Shown: positions 1 through 9,164, counted from the first letter of the stretch. The stretch is 64,000 nt of DNA from Candidatus Gastranaerophilales bacterium (GCA_944325635.1 CALVBD010000003.1:114039-178038); one strand, 5' to 3'. The notes: generated by a model from the letters alone, not told the origin. Numbers and translations are program-made.

Positions 1-20
1 GCAAGGGGCGAGAGAATAGG

Positions 21-246
21 ATTTGCCTCCCTTTATAAGGGAGGTGGCGCGCTAGCGCCGGAGGGTTTTCTCTTTTACCCCCTCACCCCTGCCCCTCTCC
101 CTCAAGTGGAGAGGGAATAGGATTGTGCGTCATTGGAGGCGTTAGCCGAAGCAATCCAGCCTTTTTGCTTCTCTTTGTAAGGTGGTATGTCTTAATGCAC
201 CCCACTTATTGCCCTAGATTTTTGTTGGGCAAGTATGCCCAACCTA
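21..246. repeat. Cluster of dispersed palindromic repeats
   Basis: Three short repeat types lie side by side. A palindromic unit at 26-65 pairs CCTCCC with GGGAGG and GGCGC with GCGCC. At 129-165 is a unit ending GAAGCAATCCAGCC. At 221-246 is the inverted repeat TTGGGCA-agta-TGCCCAA. The same units recur near 44991-45053 and 58133-58312, and relatives occur at 3328-3490. The segment is richer in GC than its surroundings and I see no convincing gene before 295. Confidence 0.75.
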
Positions 247-294
247 CTTAGCGCCTTAATATCTTCTCTTTGTCCCCTCTCCATCCAGTCAAAA

Positions 295-1101
295 TCACAG
301 ATAGCACTTAGGCTCTTGACCGGCAACACCTGCGTACAATTCAACGTATTCTTTAGCAGGACTTGCGTTAATCTTTGTCAAAAGAACCTCTTCTATCTGG
401 AAAAATCCTACATCACTCGACATTTCAATTTCAATCTTAATAGGCTTTTTCTCCCCGTGATGAATACCGATACGATTGATTGCATTAGCAGAATATTTAT
501 GGATATCTCCGACCTTCGGAGTTTTATTAATTGAAAGCGGAATTCTTGCGCGGCCTTTCGTCATATCACAGCCGTCCGCAATCAATAAAATTCCTGCTTC
601 TATTGAATGTATTTTTCTTGACGTCATGTGACCAACTATAGCTTCTGTCGCAAGAGATTTTATAATAACTCTTTTGTGAAGATTATCAGGAAAAACATGC
701 ATTAATGCCCTTTCAATAAGCGGCTGAGCCAGAATTGCCGACATATCTTCATGACCTTGTCTACCTATCATCATACCCAAATCATGCATTAAACCTGCAA
801 GAATAACAGCGCACATGCTGTCTTCAAAAGTTCCGATTTCTTCTGCTTCAAGAGAAGTTTTTATCCCTGACTCCTGTAAAAGGTTCAGCATTTTTATGGC
901 GTTTCCGACAACCTGCCTCATGTGAACAGGTCCATGGTCATTATACCCCAACCTTTTTATGGAAACATTATTCGCATATTCCTGCATCTCCTGCAACTCT
1001 TCATCCGCAAAAAGATAATTTACCAACTTCAGGCAGTTCGCATTTTTTTCTAACCTTTTTAATATTTTTGATTCTATAGAAACTTCTTTAACTGATTTCA
1101 T
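295..1101 (-). CDS. HD-domain metal-dependent phosphohydrolase
   Basis: A 268-residue cytosolic protein with the HD-superfamily pattern: NDHGPVHM near residue 55, LMHDLG near 104, a following GHE, GHMTS, and a later IADGCDM. These His/Asp residues normally bind one or two metals and hydrolyse phosphate esters, often of nucleotides. There is no signal peptide and no second catalytic domain. The C-terminal third (from about 200) looks like a small alpha/beta domain with IEIEMSSDVGFFQIEEVLL. The substrate cannot be read from sequence. The gene stands alone, diverging from the ankyrin gene at 1255. The ATG is preceded by only a weak ribosome site, so the start is less certain than the family call. 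Confidence 0.8.
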   Translation of the reverse strand: MKSVKEVSIESKILKRLEKNANCLKLVNYLFADEELQEMQEYANNVSIKRLGYNDHGPVHMRQVVGNAIKMLNLLQESGIKTSLEAEEIGTFEDSMCAVILAGLMHDLGMMIGRQGHEDMSAILAQPLIERALMHVFPDNLHKRVIIKSLATEAIVGHMTSRKIHSIEAGILLIADGCDMTKGRARIPLSINKTPKVGDIHKYSANAINRIGIHHGEKKPIKIEIEMSSDVGFFQIEEVLLTKINASPAKEYVELYAGVAGQEPKCYL

Positions 1102-1254
1102 AATTTTACCAATCCTTGCCGCTGATATTTCGCTTCATGCATATAATGAGTGCGGCCAGCTTTTATATATCTCTTAATTTACATAATAGCGCAGAATAAA
1201 AATTATTTCTACCTAAACCGAAATTTATGATATACTTAAATTCGAGGTGGAAAT

Positions 1255-2358
1255 ATGAAAAAGTTATTGATTGTATCTGCATTAATTATATTAGCATCAT
1301 CTGCATACGGCGCAGAACAAAATGTCTGCACGAACAGAGAATTTACCAACGCAATAAAAAAGGGAAACATTGAATTTGTAAAAGAAAATGTCTCTAATTT
1401 AAAAGACATCAACGATGCATCATGTTTTTTATGCACTGCAGTAGAAAAAAAGCAGGATAAAGTTTTAGATGTTCTGCTTGAGGCAAAAGCTGATCCTGAC
1501 TGTCCAAACTGTATGGTTTCACCTTTATATACCGCACTTGTATATAAAAACAACTACGCTGTTGAAAAGCTTTTATCCGCCGGCGCAAATCCGAATAACA
1601 CACAAAATTTATCTTTAATTTACCTTGCAGTTGCTACCGATAATATATTTGCTACTGAAAAACTTCTTGAAGCCGGTGCTGATGAAAATTCAACCTTTTT
1701 TAAAATAAGTGCTGTAAAACTTGCATTCTATACAGGCTCATTAGAAATGCAGGAGGCTTTTATTGATTATTGGAACAAAAGATTTAAAACTCCGGCGACG
1801 GATATAAATGCAGCATTAAACGCATTGGCAACTCTAAAATCCGGCAATAAATATTATCAAATCTTAACAGGGAATAACCCTGAACAAAAACCTTTCAAAA
1901 TATATTTTTGTGATTTAACTAAAATAAATCCTGATTTGGAAGAAGGACAAATATCCTATGTTAATGTGTACAATTCAGAGCTAAAACAAAACATAATATA
2001 CATAGATAATGCATACCGCAATATTCCCGTAGAAATTCTTGCAACAATTCTGGCAAGTGAAAGTATCAATACTGACGGAAAAATGTCTGTTATAGAACAA
2101 CTGACAAGCTATGGAGTAATGGCTCAAGTCTGGCAGGAATTTACTGCGTTAAATCCAAAATTAACAGATGAATCAAATACTTTTGTGAAAGGTCTGAACG
2201 GTATGGTAAATATCTTAAATATGGATAACGCCAGATATTCAAAAGGTGATTACAACAATTTTTGGACACTGTCAGGACTTGCTAACAAACGTAAAATGAC
2301 TTCAAAAGGATTCAGGAACAAAGATTTAAATACCTACTTTTTAACAGAAAAGAAATAA
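1255..2358 (+). CDS. Exported ankyrin-repeat protein
   Basis: A 367-residue protein with a clear signal peptide (MKKLLIVSALIILASSAYG, cleavage probably before Ala20). Several ankyrin repeats span roughly residues 50-150, seen in SPLYTALVYKNNYAVEKLL, SAGANPN and LLEAGAD. The C-terminal 200 residues contain no repeats I recognise. A cysteine cluster (CFLC near residue 57, CPNC near 97) could form disulfides outside the cytoplasm. GAGGTGG lies 5 nt before the ATG. The role is probably periplasmic or surface protein binding, but the partner is unknown. Its last 25 bases overlap the convergent cca gene. Confidence 0.8.
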   Translation: MKKLLIVSALIILASSAYGAEQNVCTNREFTNAIKKGNIEFVKENVSNLKDINDASCFLCTAVEKKQDKVLDVLLEAKADPDCPNCMVSPLYTALVYKNNYAVEKLLSAGANPNNTQNLSLIYLAVATDNIFATEKLLEAGADENSTFFKISAVKLAFYTGSLEMQEAFIDYWNKRFKTPATDINAALNALATLKSGNKYYQILTGNNPEQKPFKIYFCDLTKINPDLEEGQISYVNVYNSELKQNIIYIDNAYRNIPVEILATILASESINTDGKMSVIEQLTSYGVMAQVWQEFTALNPKLTDESNTFVKGLNGMVNILNMDNARYSKGDYNNFWTLSGLANKRKMTSKGFRNKDLNTYFLTEKK

Positions 2359-3626
2359 TCCCTCGCGATTTTTATCTCGTCATTCTTGCTTAAATCAGGA
2401 TTTTTAAGTTTTTCTTTTAATACGTAATCAAATATTTCCTGATACTTCGGGGAGGGCGCAATGCCTATTTCCTGCAAATCTTTTCCGTTAATTGAAATCT
2501 TTATTCCGCGGAGTTTGTCAAAATATCTCATTGCTGCCTTTTCGTCTTTTAGAATTGCATAGAGTATAACGGTTTCCGGCGGAACTTTTTCAAATGCCCT
2601 GTAGATTTCAAAATCGTTTTTGAGTTTTCCTATTGAATTGTAGTCGTCGAGGATTTTTTGTTCGGTTTTAGTAAGAGGAAGCCGCGACAAATCCCCGAGA
2701 ACACCTGCATAGATAAGCCAGATATTGCTTATATTCCATTCCTGAACTTTGTTATCCTGAACTTGTTTCAGGATCTTATTAATCAATTTTTCAATATTAA
2801 CGCGCGGGAGTGAAACCTTTTTTTCTGTCACAAGTTTATAAATCCCGTCTTTTATAAATGTTTCAAAAGCGGCTTGCGAATTGAGATTAAAGGTTTCGAT
2901 TAATTCTTTTTTTATGCGTTTATAACACATATCGTAATTGATATTTTTCAGGTAATCCTCCTGAAGCTTTTTAGTATGTTTATCAAGCTTGAAGCCGAAA
3001 CGGACAGAGAATTTCAAAGCGCGGATAATTCTTGTCGGGTCATCAATAAAACTTTCGTCGTGGAGAACTCTTATTGTTTTATTTTTTAAATCTTCCAGCC
3101 CGCTTGTGAGGTCGACGATTTCACCGGTTGTGACAGATTTATAGAGAGAATTTATTGTAAAATCGCGACGTTTAACATCATCTTTCAATGGACAGCCGAT
3201 TTTTGTGACAGTCGGAAGATGACCTTTTCGTTCGTAAATTTCTTCACGGGTGGAGGCGATATCAATTTCATGCCCGCCGATTCTAACCCGTACAGTTCCG
3301 AAAGGCTCGTTTATTTGAAGAATTTCAAATCCCTCCGGCGCATTAGCGCCACCTCCTGCTTGGTTACTCGCATTTAACGGGTCTGCACCGGCGCCGCCTG
3401 CGCCTCGCCGGTTCGCCCTCAGCTCGTAATCCGCCTTTACAAGGGAGGTTTTTATTTTACCCCCCTTGTAAAGGGGGGCAGGGGGGATTTCTAGATTTCC
3501 CGCAAATTCAATGGCATTCCCCTCATAAACCAAATCGGTATCAAGACTTTCAATTCCGAGTAATTCGTCGCGAACCACTCCACCAACAAAATATAACTTA
3601 TTATCCTTTATATTGATGATGTTCAT
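2334..3626 (-). CDS. cca: CCA-adding enzyme / tRNA nucleotidyltransferase with repeat insertion
   Basis: A class II polymerase-beta-type tRNA nucleotidyltransferase, which adds or repairs the 3' CCA of tRNAs. Key motifs are GGVVRDELLG near residue 15, the DTD metal ligands at 29-31, and RRDFTINSLY near 160. RNA-binding helices fill the C-terminal half and there is no HD domain. ssrA in this window does not encode its CCA, so this enzyme would also be needed for tmRNA. Residues about 47-99 are absent from the normal fold and are encoded by a 163-bp palindromic repeat (3328-3490) inserted in frame within the head domain, after the metal-binding strand. The reading frame stays open, so the gene is probably still functional. 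Confidence 0.9.
   Translation of the reverse strand: MNIINIKDNKLYFVGGVVRDELLGIESLDTDLVYEGNAIEFAGNLEIPPAPLYKGGKIKTSLVKADYELRANRRGAGGAGADPLNASNQAGGGANAPEGFEILQINEPFGTVRVRIGGHEIDIASTREEIYERKGHLPTVTKIGCPLKDDVKRRDFTINSLYKSVTTGEIVDLTSGLEDLKNKTIRVLHDESFIDDPTRIIRALKFSVRFGFKLDKHTKKLQEDYLKNINYDMCYKRIKKELIETFNLNSQAAFETFIKDGIYKLVTEKKVSLPRVNIEKLINKILKQVQDNKVQEWNISNIWLIYAGVLGDLSRLPLTKTEQKILDDYNSIGKLKNDFEIYRAFEKVPPETVILYAILKDEKAAMRYFDKLRGIKISINGKDLQEIGIAPSPKYQEIFDYVLKEKLKNPDLSKNDEIKIARDYFFSVKK
3328..3490 (-). repeat. Palindromic repeat element inserted in frame inside cca
   Basis: The element is bounded by near-perfect terminal inverted repeats, AAATCCCTCC at 3328-3337 and GGGGGGATTT at 3481-3490. It contains the same inverted-repeat vocabulary (CCTCC, GGCGC, TTGTAAAGG) as the intergenic units near 26-65 and 58160-58199. 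Its reverse strand shares GAGCTGAGGGCGAA and GACCCGTTAAATGCGAG with 31971-32056. It adds about 53 Gly/Ala/Pro-rich residues to the protein without a stop or frameshift. Confidence 0.8.
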
Positions 3627-3674
3627 ATTCGCTATTTTAGCGTAAAATAAAAGAAAAAGGAAGAACCCTCCCGC

Positions 3675-6600
3675 ATGGAAAAAACAAACAATCAGAAGGG
3701 GAATATAAAGGAAAATATAATGTTACAGGAAGCATCTAAAGCAATAAATTCTGCGTTTAATAACAGTTTTATCAAAAAATTGAGCCAGTACCTTCACGAC
3801 TGCGTGAGAGAAGAAGTCAAAAGCTCCACTTTCAGAAACCTTAAAGGGGATAAAGATAACAAATGGATTTTCCTGAAAGGCGAAGAAGAACTTTTCACAA
3901 AGTGGGATGAATACCTGCGGCTTGACGGAAGCGACAGTAAGTTGACCGAACTTATGATTCAATCTGACCGCGACCAGAAAGATAAATATCTGATTTACGG
4001 ATATCTTTTCCTTGTCGGCAAAAGCTCCAAAACAAGAAAACAAAATGAATTCCTGACCCCGCTTTTATATATGGGCTGTCATCTTGAACGTAACGGCGTG
4101 AATATCAATTGTATTCCGCAGGAAGAAGTTCTCTCACTGAATACCGGCGCCCTCACTGCACTTATGAAAAAAAGCGACGACGATGATGAGGTTGAATCGC
4201 TTCTGGAAGGTCTGCTTGAAGTTGTTCCGACCCTTCCGATTACAGATGAAAAAATGAATATCTTCCTAACAACCCTGAAATCAATCATTCCGGATATTGA
4301 TATTTCACTTGACCATAAAGATGATGTTGAAGAAGATAATGTAAAAGATTTCTATAACGAAAAAATTGACGCATCTAATATTGATGAAGTTATTGAAGAA
4401 GAAGAAACAAAACAAAAACAGGTAACGAAACTCGAAAAACTCTCCCTCACCCGACAGTGCGCGATAATCCTTACAAAACGCCCGACCGTGACGGCAGGAG
4501 TTTTGCATGAATTAACTCAAATTGCGGAAAAACCGAGCGGCATTTACCGTGAAACCGCACTCAATATTGTAAATGAAGAATTCGCGCTCTCAAAAGAAAA
4601 AAGTGTCCCGATTAAAGAGATGAAAGAAATCAAAGATTTCTACCCCGTAACCCCTTTATCTTTGAGCGATTCGCAGGAAAAAGTTATTAAAAATATTGAA
4701 AATAATAAATTCATAGCAGTTCAAGGCCCTCCCGGAACAGGTAAATCACAGACAATCGTAAACCTTGTCGCACACTTAATCGCAAACGGTAAAACAGTTC
4801 TTGTCGCCTCCCGCATGGATAAAGCGGTCGATGTCGTCGCTGACCGCCTGAATGACCTTGGCGCACCTTTCCTTGCACTCCGCGCCGGCAGATTGAATTA
4901 TCAAAAACAACTAAGCTACCAGCTTCAAGACCTTCTTTCAGGCAAAGTCGATATTGACAGCGAATATGAGGACAGCCTCTTTGCAGATGTCGACGATATG
5001 AAAAGTCATATCAATATCCTCAAAGAAAGCGAAAACAAATGCGAAAAAATTATTAAACTTGAAAACGACTGGCGCAATTTATCCGCGGAAACTCAAATGC
5101 ATGAAAATTCCATCGGCGATATGCAGTTTATCAAGACCTCCCTCAAAAAGCCGGAACTTGATACAATTTCCGCACTTATAAAAACTCTTGAACACAACAT
5201 GGAAAAAACAGGATTTCTGGCAAATATCGCAAACTACGGCGCCGTCAATACCCTGAAAAAACTTCTTAAACTAAAATCTTTTGACGTAACTTTTGAAAAC
5301 CTTACGCGCCTAAAGCAGGAACTTGAAGTCGCAGGAATGATTTATAACCTGCGCAAAATTGAAGCGGAAATTCAAAAAACAGGCAACCTCCACGTCCTAT
5401 GCGAACAAATTAAACAGTTAAAGAAAAAACAAAAACCGCTTGCAATTAACATTCTGAAAAACCGCCGGCGTGAAGCGCTGAAAGGAATATTACGCGACCA
5501 GATTAAATGCCAGAGATTAAAAGTCCACGCACTTTCACTCGTTTCCACACGCCGCCGCCAGCAAAGCCATATTATGGAAACCGAAGACTTTAAACCAATC
5601 CTCGAAGCCTTCCCTTGCTGGTGCGTAACAACCTTTGCAATCTCAGGCTCGCTTCCGCTAAAACCGGGATTATTTGATGTTGCAATTATTGATGAAGCAT
5701 CACAATGCGACATAGCAAGCTGTTTCCCGATACTTTACCGTGCGAAAAAAGCCGTTATCGTCGGCGACGATAAGCAGCTGCCGCACCTTTCTTTCCTTGA
5801 AAAAGCTAAAGAACAATCTTTCCTTTCCCAATACGGAATTCCTGAAAAATATCAATTGATGTGGCGTTTCAGAACAAATTCCATGTTCGATTTAGCAGAC
5901 TATTACTCAATGAATTCCGTAATGCTTGACGAACATTTCAGAAGCCTTCCGCCAATTATTGAATTTTCAAACCGTGAATTCTACGGCGGCAGAATGCGTG
6001 TTATGAAAAAAGATGTAAGTGACGAGCCGGTACTGGAAACGGTTATTGTTCCTGACGGCAAAGTAGATTTTGATGCCACACGAAATCTTCCCGAAATTGA
6101 AGCACTTGTAAAACGCCTGTACGATATAATAGTCGAAGACGAACGCAAAAACCCCGATAAACCTGTTTCTATCGGCATAATCTCTCCTTTCAGGGCGCAG
6201 GTTGAACAATTAAAAATATCGGTTTCAAAAGTTCTCTCTGATCACATGATTCAAAAACATCAGGTAGAAATTGGTACCGCACATACATTCCAGGGTGATG
6301 AACGCGATATAATCCTTATGTCATGGGCGTTTGCAAATAACAGCTTCCCGCAGAGCTTAACATTTTTACAGAAACCAAACCTCTTTAATGTTGCGATTAC
6401 CCGCGCAAGATACAAGGTTATAAACTTTGTATCAAGAGATCCGAAAACTTTGCAGGAAGGACTGTTTAGAGATTACATGTCCTACATAGAAGAATATACA
6501 AATAAACGAGAAGCCCTTAAAAATTGCAAAATTGACGAAAATATTTATAAAAACAATCTTGAACGGGAAATCGCGGAACAAATCCGCACCCTCGGTCACA

Positions 6601-6821
6601 CCGTAAAAGCAGGGGTGGAAATTGCAGGCTTAAGTGCTGATTTACTGGTTGATGATAAACTCGTCATAGAAATTGACGGAGTTGAAGACAGTATAAAATC
6701 TGCGGTTTCCAATATGAAAAAGCAATCCATAATCGAGCGCTGCGGCTTCCCCGTACGCCGCGTGACATACCGGGAATGGCAGTATTCACAAAACGCTTGC
6801 CTCGATCGTCTGCTTGTGTAA
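3675..6821 (+). CDS. Large SF1 helicase with C-terminal nuclease-like domain
   Basis: A 1048-residue superfamily 1 (AAA_11/AAA_12, UPF1/DNA2-like) ATPase. The N-terminal 250 residues are uncharacterised and include an acidic linker. Walker A is QGPPGTGKSQT near residue 350. A coiled or helical insertion spans about 430-640. Walker B is IIDEASQCD near 671, followed by GDDKQLP near 696, LDEHFRS near 755, HTFQGDERD near 872 and NVAITRARY near 905. The last 90 residues contain DLLVDDKLVIEIDG, a PD-(D/E)XK or Vsr-like core. This implies an unwinding plus cutting enzyme of unknown substrate. A second in-frame ATG at 3720 has the better ribosome site (AAAGGA, 8 nt) and may be the true start. Confidence 0.85.
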   Translation: MEKTNNQKGNIKENIMLQEASKAINSAFNNSFIKKLSQYLHDCVREEVKSSTFRNLKGDKDNKWIFLKGEEELFTKWDEYLRLDGSDSKLTELMIQSDRDQKDKYLIYGYLFLVGKSSKTRKQNEFLTPLLYMGCHLERNGVNINCIPQEEVLSLNTGALTALMKKSDDDDEVESLLEGLLEVVPTLPITDEKMNIFLTTLKSIIPDIDISLDHKDDVEEDNVKDFYNEKIDASNIDEVIEEEETKQKQVTKLEKLSLTRQCAIILTKRPTVTAGVLHELTQIAEKPSGIYRETALNIVNEEFALSKEKSVPIKEMKEIKDFYPVTPLSLSDSQEKVIKNIENNKFIAVQGPPGTGKSQTIVNLVAHLIANGKTVLVASRMDKAVDVVADRLNDLGAPFLALRAGRLNYQKQLSYQLQDLLSGKVDIDSEYEDSLFADVDDMKSHINILKESENKCEKIIKLENDWRNLSAETQMHENSIGDMQFIKTSLKKPELDTISALIKTLEHNMEKTGFLANIANYGAVNTLKKLLKLKSFDVTFENLTRLKQELEVAGMIYNLRKIEAEIQKTGNLHVLCEQIKQLKKKQKPLAINILKNRRREALKGILRDQIKCQRLKVHALSLVSTRRRQQSHIMETEDFKPILEAFPCWCVTTFAISGSLPLKPGLFDVAIIDEASQCDIASCFPILYRAKKAVIVGDDKQLPHLSFLEKAKEQSFLSQYGIPEKYQLMWRFRTNSMFDLADYYSMNSVMLDEHFRSLPPIIEFSNREFYGGRMRVMKKDVSDEPVLETVIVPDGKVDFDATRNLPEIEALVKRLYDIIVEDERKNPDKPVSIGIISPFRAQVEQLKISVSKVLSDHMIQKHQVEIGTAHTFQGDERDIILMSWAFANNSFPQSLTFLQKPNLFNVAITRARYKVINFVSRDPKTLQEGLFRDYMSYIEEYTNKREALKNCKIDENIYKNNLEREIAEQIRTLGHTVKAGVEIAGLSADLLVDDKLVIEIDGVEDSIKSAVSNMKKQSIIERCGFPVRRVTYREWQYSQNACLDRLLV

Positions 6822-6840
6822 TTTTTCCGGCAGTATGGGC

Positions 6841-6868
6841 TTGAAATTTCGAAAAAACCGGTTATAAT
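6841..6868 (+). promoter_or_regulatory. Sigma-70-type promoter for the 6S RNA candidate
   Basis: TTGAAA at 6841-6846 is followed after 16 nt by a perfect TATAAT at 6863-6868, which predicts a transcript starting near 6875. No coding region follows before ssrA. Confidence 0.65.
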
Positions 6869-6874
6869 GTAAGA

Positions 6875-7112
6875 ACGGAACATTGAAAATATAGTTTTTT
6901 CACCATTGTAATTGAATGATACCTTAAACTATTGAGTTAAGACCCTGTTGAATAGAAAAGGGTCATAAATAAACTGGAACATTTGTATTTGTTTTCGAAA
7001 CGATAGCGTGAGCATGTGCGGAAGCGTATTGAGAAAATAAATACAAATGTTCTATTTCCGACTAAGATAAATCTCAACAATTTTAGATTTCAAAAATGTG
7101 TGAAAAACTGAT
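6875..7112 (+). ncRNA. ssrS: Probable 6S RNA
   Basis: The roughly 235-nt region downstream of a strong promoter folds on paper into one long rod. AGTTTTTTCAC (near 6893) pairs with GTGAAAAACT (near 7101). TTGAG pairs with CTCAA further in. A perfect 14-bp arm, GAACATTTGTATTT (6977-6990) with AAATACAAATGTTC (7039-7052), closes the apical part. Unpaired purine-rich segments lie between the arms, as in the 6S central bubble. The apical region carries GTGAGCATG, also present in the E. coli 6S RNA. 6S RNA binds sigma-70 RNA polymerase and mimics an open promoter. The assignment rests on shape, size and this short match only. Confidence 0.55.
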
Positions 7113-7124
7113 TGAATAATATAA

Positions 7125-7514
7125 GGGGACGTTTTGGATTAGACAGGATGTTTGGTTGAAACAGGCTGCGAGTCCGTGCGCTGTTCACGGTTATCAACGA
7201 GCAAACCAAATTAAATGCTAACAATGTTGTAAAAGCAGACTTCTCTAGAGCTTATGCTTTAGCAGCGTAGTCGCTATTTAGCTACTTGTATTTCCCAGCT
7301 TGCCGGAGATATGAGTCCACGATGCAAGCGGCAGTACGTTGATGACGGTAGGCGTATCAAGATAACCGTTAAAGGTTAGTGTTTCCGGAAAAAACACTTT
7401 GGATTATTTAAAAGGTTTTGATATTCCCTGAATAGTCCGAGAAAATTAATATCTACACCCGTAGAAGCTTGTTTAGATCCATTTTGGACGCGGGTTCGAC
7501 TCCCGCCGTCTCCA
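7125..7514 (+). ncRNA. ssrA: tmRNA (ssrA)
   Basis: The 5' end GGGGACG pairs with CGTCTCC at 7507-7513 to form the acceptor stem, with A7514 as discriminator; CCA is not encoded. The T arm is CGGGTTCGACTCCCG. The 5' part has the usual tmRNA beginning (GGATTAGACAGG). The tag reading frame runs 7217-7270, encoding ANNVVKADFSRAYALAA and then TAG. tmRNA rescues stalled ribosomes and marks the product for proteolysis through the hydrophobic ALAA end. The final 16 bases are repeated at 32057-32072, so an island seems to have integrated here. Confidence 0.95.
7499..7514 (+). repeat. Left attachment-site repeat (attL) in ssrA 3' end
   Basis: ACTCCCGCCGTCTCCA, the 3' end of ssrA, recurs exactly at 32057-32072 in the same orientation. 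A direct repeat of a tRNA-like gene end is the usual scar of island integration, and leaves ssrA intact at the left side. Confidence 0.65.
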
Positions 7515-7559
7515 GTTTTTAGTCCACAAAAGGACAATAAGACCATTTTGAAAGCGTTG

Positions 7560-7585
7560 AAAGCCCGCTGTTGGCGGACTTTTTA
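7560..7585 (+). terminator. Likely intrinsic terminator after ssrA
   Basis: AAGCCCGC-tgtt-GGCGGACTT followed by TTT. The stem pairs AAG/CTT and CCGC/GCGG with small mismatches. It lies 45 nt past the tmRNA 3' end. Confidence 0.5.
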
Positions 7586-7693
7586 ATAACGAAAAACAAA
7601 CAGAGAATTTATTTTATTAAATTTCTCTGATTTTTAATGCTTATTTTTATTGAAATTCTCTCTTTGCAAGAGACCTAGTCCAAAATCATTATA

Positions 7694-8230
7694 TTATTCC
7701 TTATTAAATTCATTTTTTTTATTATCAACTTCTTTTGTTATTAAAATATGCATAATTTTCAGTATTGAATACAAAGAATCAAAAAATAACAGTATGAAAA
7801 GATATGTTAAAAATATTAGTAAGTTATTTACACTAATGCTAATTACATTAATATTAATCAAATCAGTAAGTTTCTTAAAATCACAAGATATTAAAAGTAA
7901 TAAAATAATATCAGTAATAGAAAATAAAATAGATGCTGAAATAATCTTTAAGCATTTATTCATAACTTCCAGTTTTAATTTTTGAAGTTCTTCTCTTGAT
8001 TTAATACTGATATTAGTATCTATCCCTTTAATCATATCTATAAGCAGTAATAGCAAATTAAAAGATAAAGCTGTAAAAATCGAAAAAGAAGCAATTAATG
8101 CATTAACAAATTTCTCAGGTATTATTGGAATAAAAAATGTTAATAATATTGCTAATAAAATTAATAAAACCAATAAAAATAAAGGATGTTTTTTTGTACA
8201 ATAATATTCTTTTAAAACTAACATAATCAT
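7694..8230 (-). CDS. Four-helix membrane protein of a two-gene module
   Basis: A 178-residue protein that I cannot assign to a family. Four hydrophobic segments are visible at roughly 18-35, 40-65, 95-115 and 130-155, grouped as two pairs separated by a charged stretch (SIKSREELQKLKLEVMNK). The C-terminus is short and charged. There is no signal peptide. It starts one base after the stop of the 310-residue gene upstream, so the two are almost certainly translated together and probably act together. It is the first gene inside the island, next to ssrA. The base composition is very AT-rich. A membrane effector of a defence module is possible but not demonstrated. Confidence 0.65.
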   Translation of the reverse strand: MIMLVLKEYYCTKKHPLFLLVLLILLAILLTFFIPIIPEKFVNALIASFSIFTALSFNLLLLLIDMIKGIDTNISIKSREELQKLKLEVMNKCLKIISASILFSITDIILLLLISCDFKKLTDLININVISISVNNLLIFLTYLFILLFFDSLYSILKIMHILITKEVDNKKNEFNKE

Positions 8231-8231
8231 A

Positions 8232-9164
8232 CTACCTATTATTATCTATTAAAGAGTTTAAATACTCAATAGCCAAAGGATTAATTACATTATACTGAGG
8301 ATGAACATTAATATCTTCTAATTCATTAGAAATATCATATATTGCATTAATTTCATCTGGTTGATCTAATCTTATTGTTTTCTGTTTTCCATTAACATCA
8401 AAAGTAGCATTAATTTCAGTTGCTACAAACTCATGTAATCCTACTAAATTATTAACAGCATCTATATTTGCATTTCCATTTGCAATATTAGATAATACTC
8501 TTTGAAATATATTTAAATTACGATTTCTTCGGCTTCGAATTGTAAATTCGTAAGTAGCTAAATTTTCAACATCTCTATTATCATTTGCAAATCTTTCCTC
8601 TAAAGTATTATTAGGAGAATTAAAACTTGAAAGAGTAATTTTTTTAACACTTCCATCTCTTAAATACATGTCCATTAATCTTCTTTGAGGCAAAGGCTCT
8701 ATTTCAAGTGTAAAGTTTGGAAAATTTTCAAAAAATTGTCGTCTCATTAAATCTGTTAAAACTTGCTTTACCGAAATACGTCGAAATCTTTCTAAAATAA
8801 TGATTCCTAAAGTATTAGCCGGGATATGAAATAAGTAATATAACGGTATACATTCAGAATCTTCTGCTTCCTTATTATAACGAATCTGGTTAATATTATT
8901 TACATTTCTTATTTCAGCAGGAATCCCCCCTTCGCCAGATAAAAATTGCCCAGAAATTCGTCTATTATTTGTATCAGAGTTAATTGACAATACAGTAAAG
9001 GCCTTTATACTGTTAGAATTAGTAAAAAATCTATTAGTCCATGAACCCAAGAATTCTTGAACAAAATTCATCATATCAGTATTATCCACATCATCCAAAT
9101 TCACATATCTATTTGAATTTCTTTCCTTTATTCTAAATGCATAAGCCATAAGTCCAATAGCCAT
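8232..9164 (-). CDS. Uncharacterised 310-residue protein partnered with the membrane gene
   Basis: No family recognised. The protein is soluble, rich in Asn and Arg, with no signal peptide or transmembrane helix. A central segment (IPLYYLFHIPANTLGIIILERFRR in part, about residues 105-128) and the following IxVKQVLTDLM look like a folded alpha/beta core. The end is acidic (NELEDINVHPQYN). AAAAGGAG precedes the ATG closely, so this is the leading gene of the pair. The layout (one cytosolic protein of about 310 residues and one four-helix membrane protein) resembles known two-gene phage-defence modules such as Kiwa in size only; I see no sequence match that would justify the name. Confidence 0.6.
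   Translation of the reverse strand: MAIGLMAYAFRIKERNSNRYVNLDDVDNTDMMNFVQEFLGSWTNRFFTNSNSIKAFTVLSINSDTNNRRISGQFLSGEGGIPAEIRNVNNINQIRYNKEAEDSECIPLYYLFHIPANTLGIIILERFRRISVKQVLTDLMRRQFFENFPNFTLEIEPLPQRRLMDMYLRDGSVKKITLSSFNSPNNTLEERFANDNRDVENLATYEFTIRSRRNRNLNIFQRVLSNIANGNANIDAVNNLVGLHEFVATEINATFDVNGKQKTIRLDQPDEINAIYDISNELEDINVHPQYNVINPLAIEYLNSLIDNNR

Noticed and set aside
235..534. Plus-strand open frame of 99 codons
   Set aside because: It lies antisense over the HD-domain gene and has no ribosome site or recognizable composition.
7650..7985. Plus-strand open frame of 111 codons
   Set aside because: It is antisense to the four-helix membrane protein, whose frame and coupling to the upstream gene are stronger evidence.
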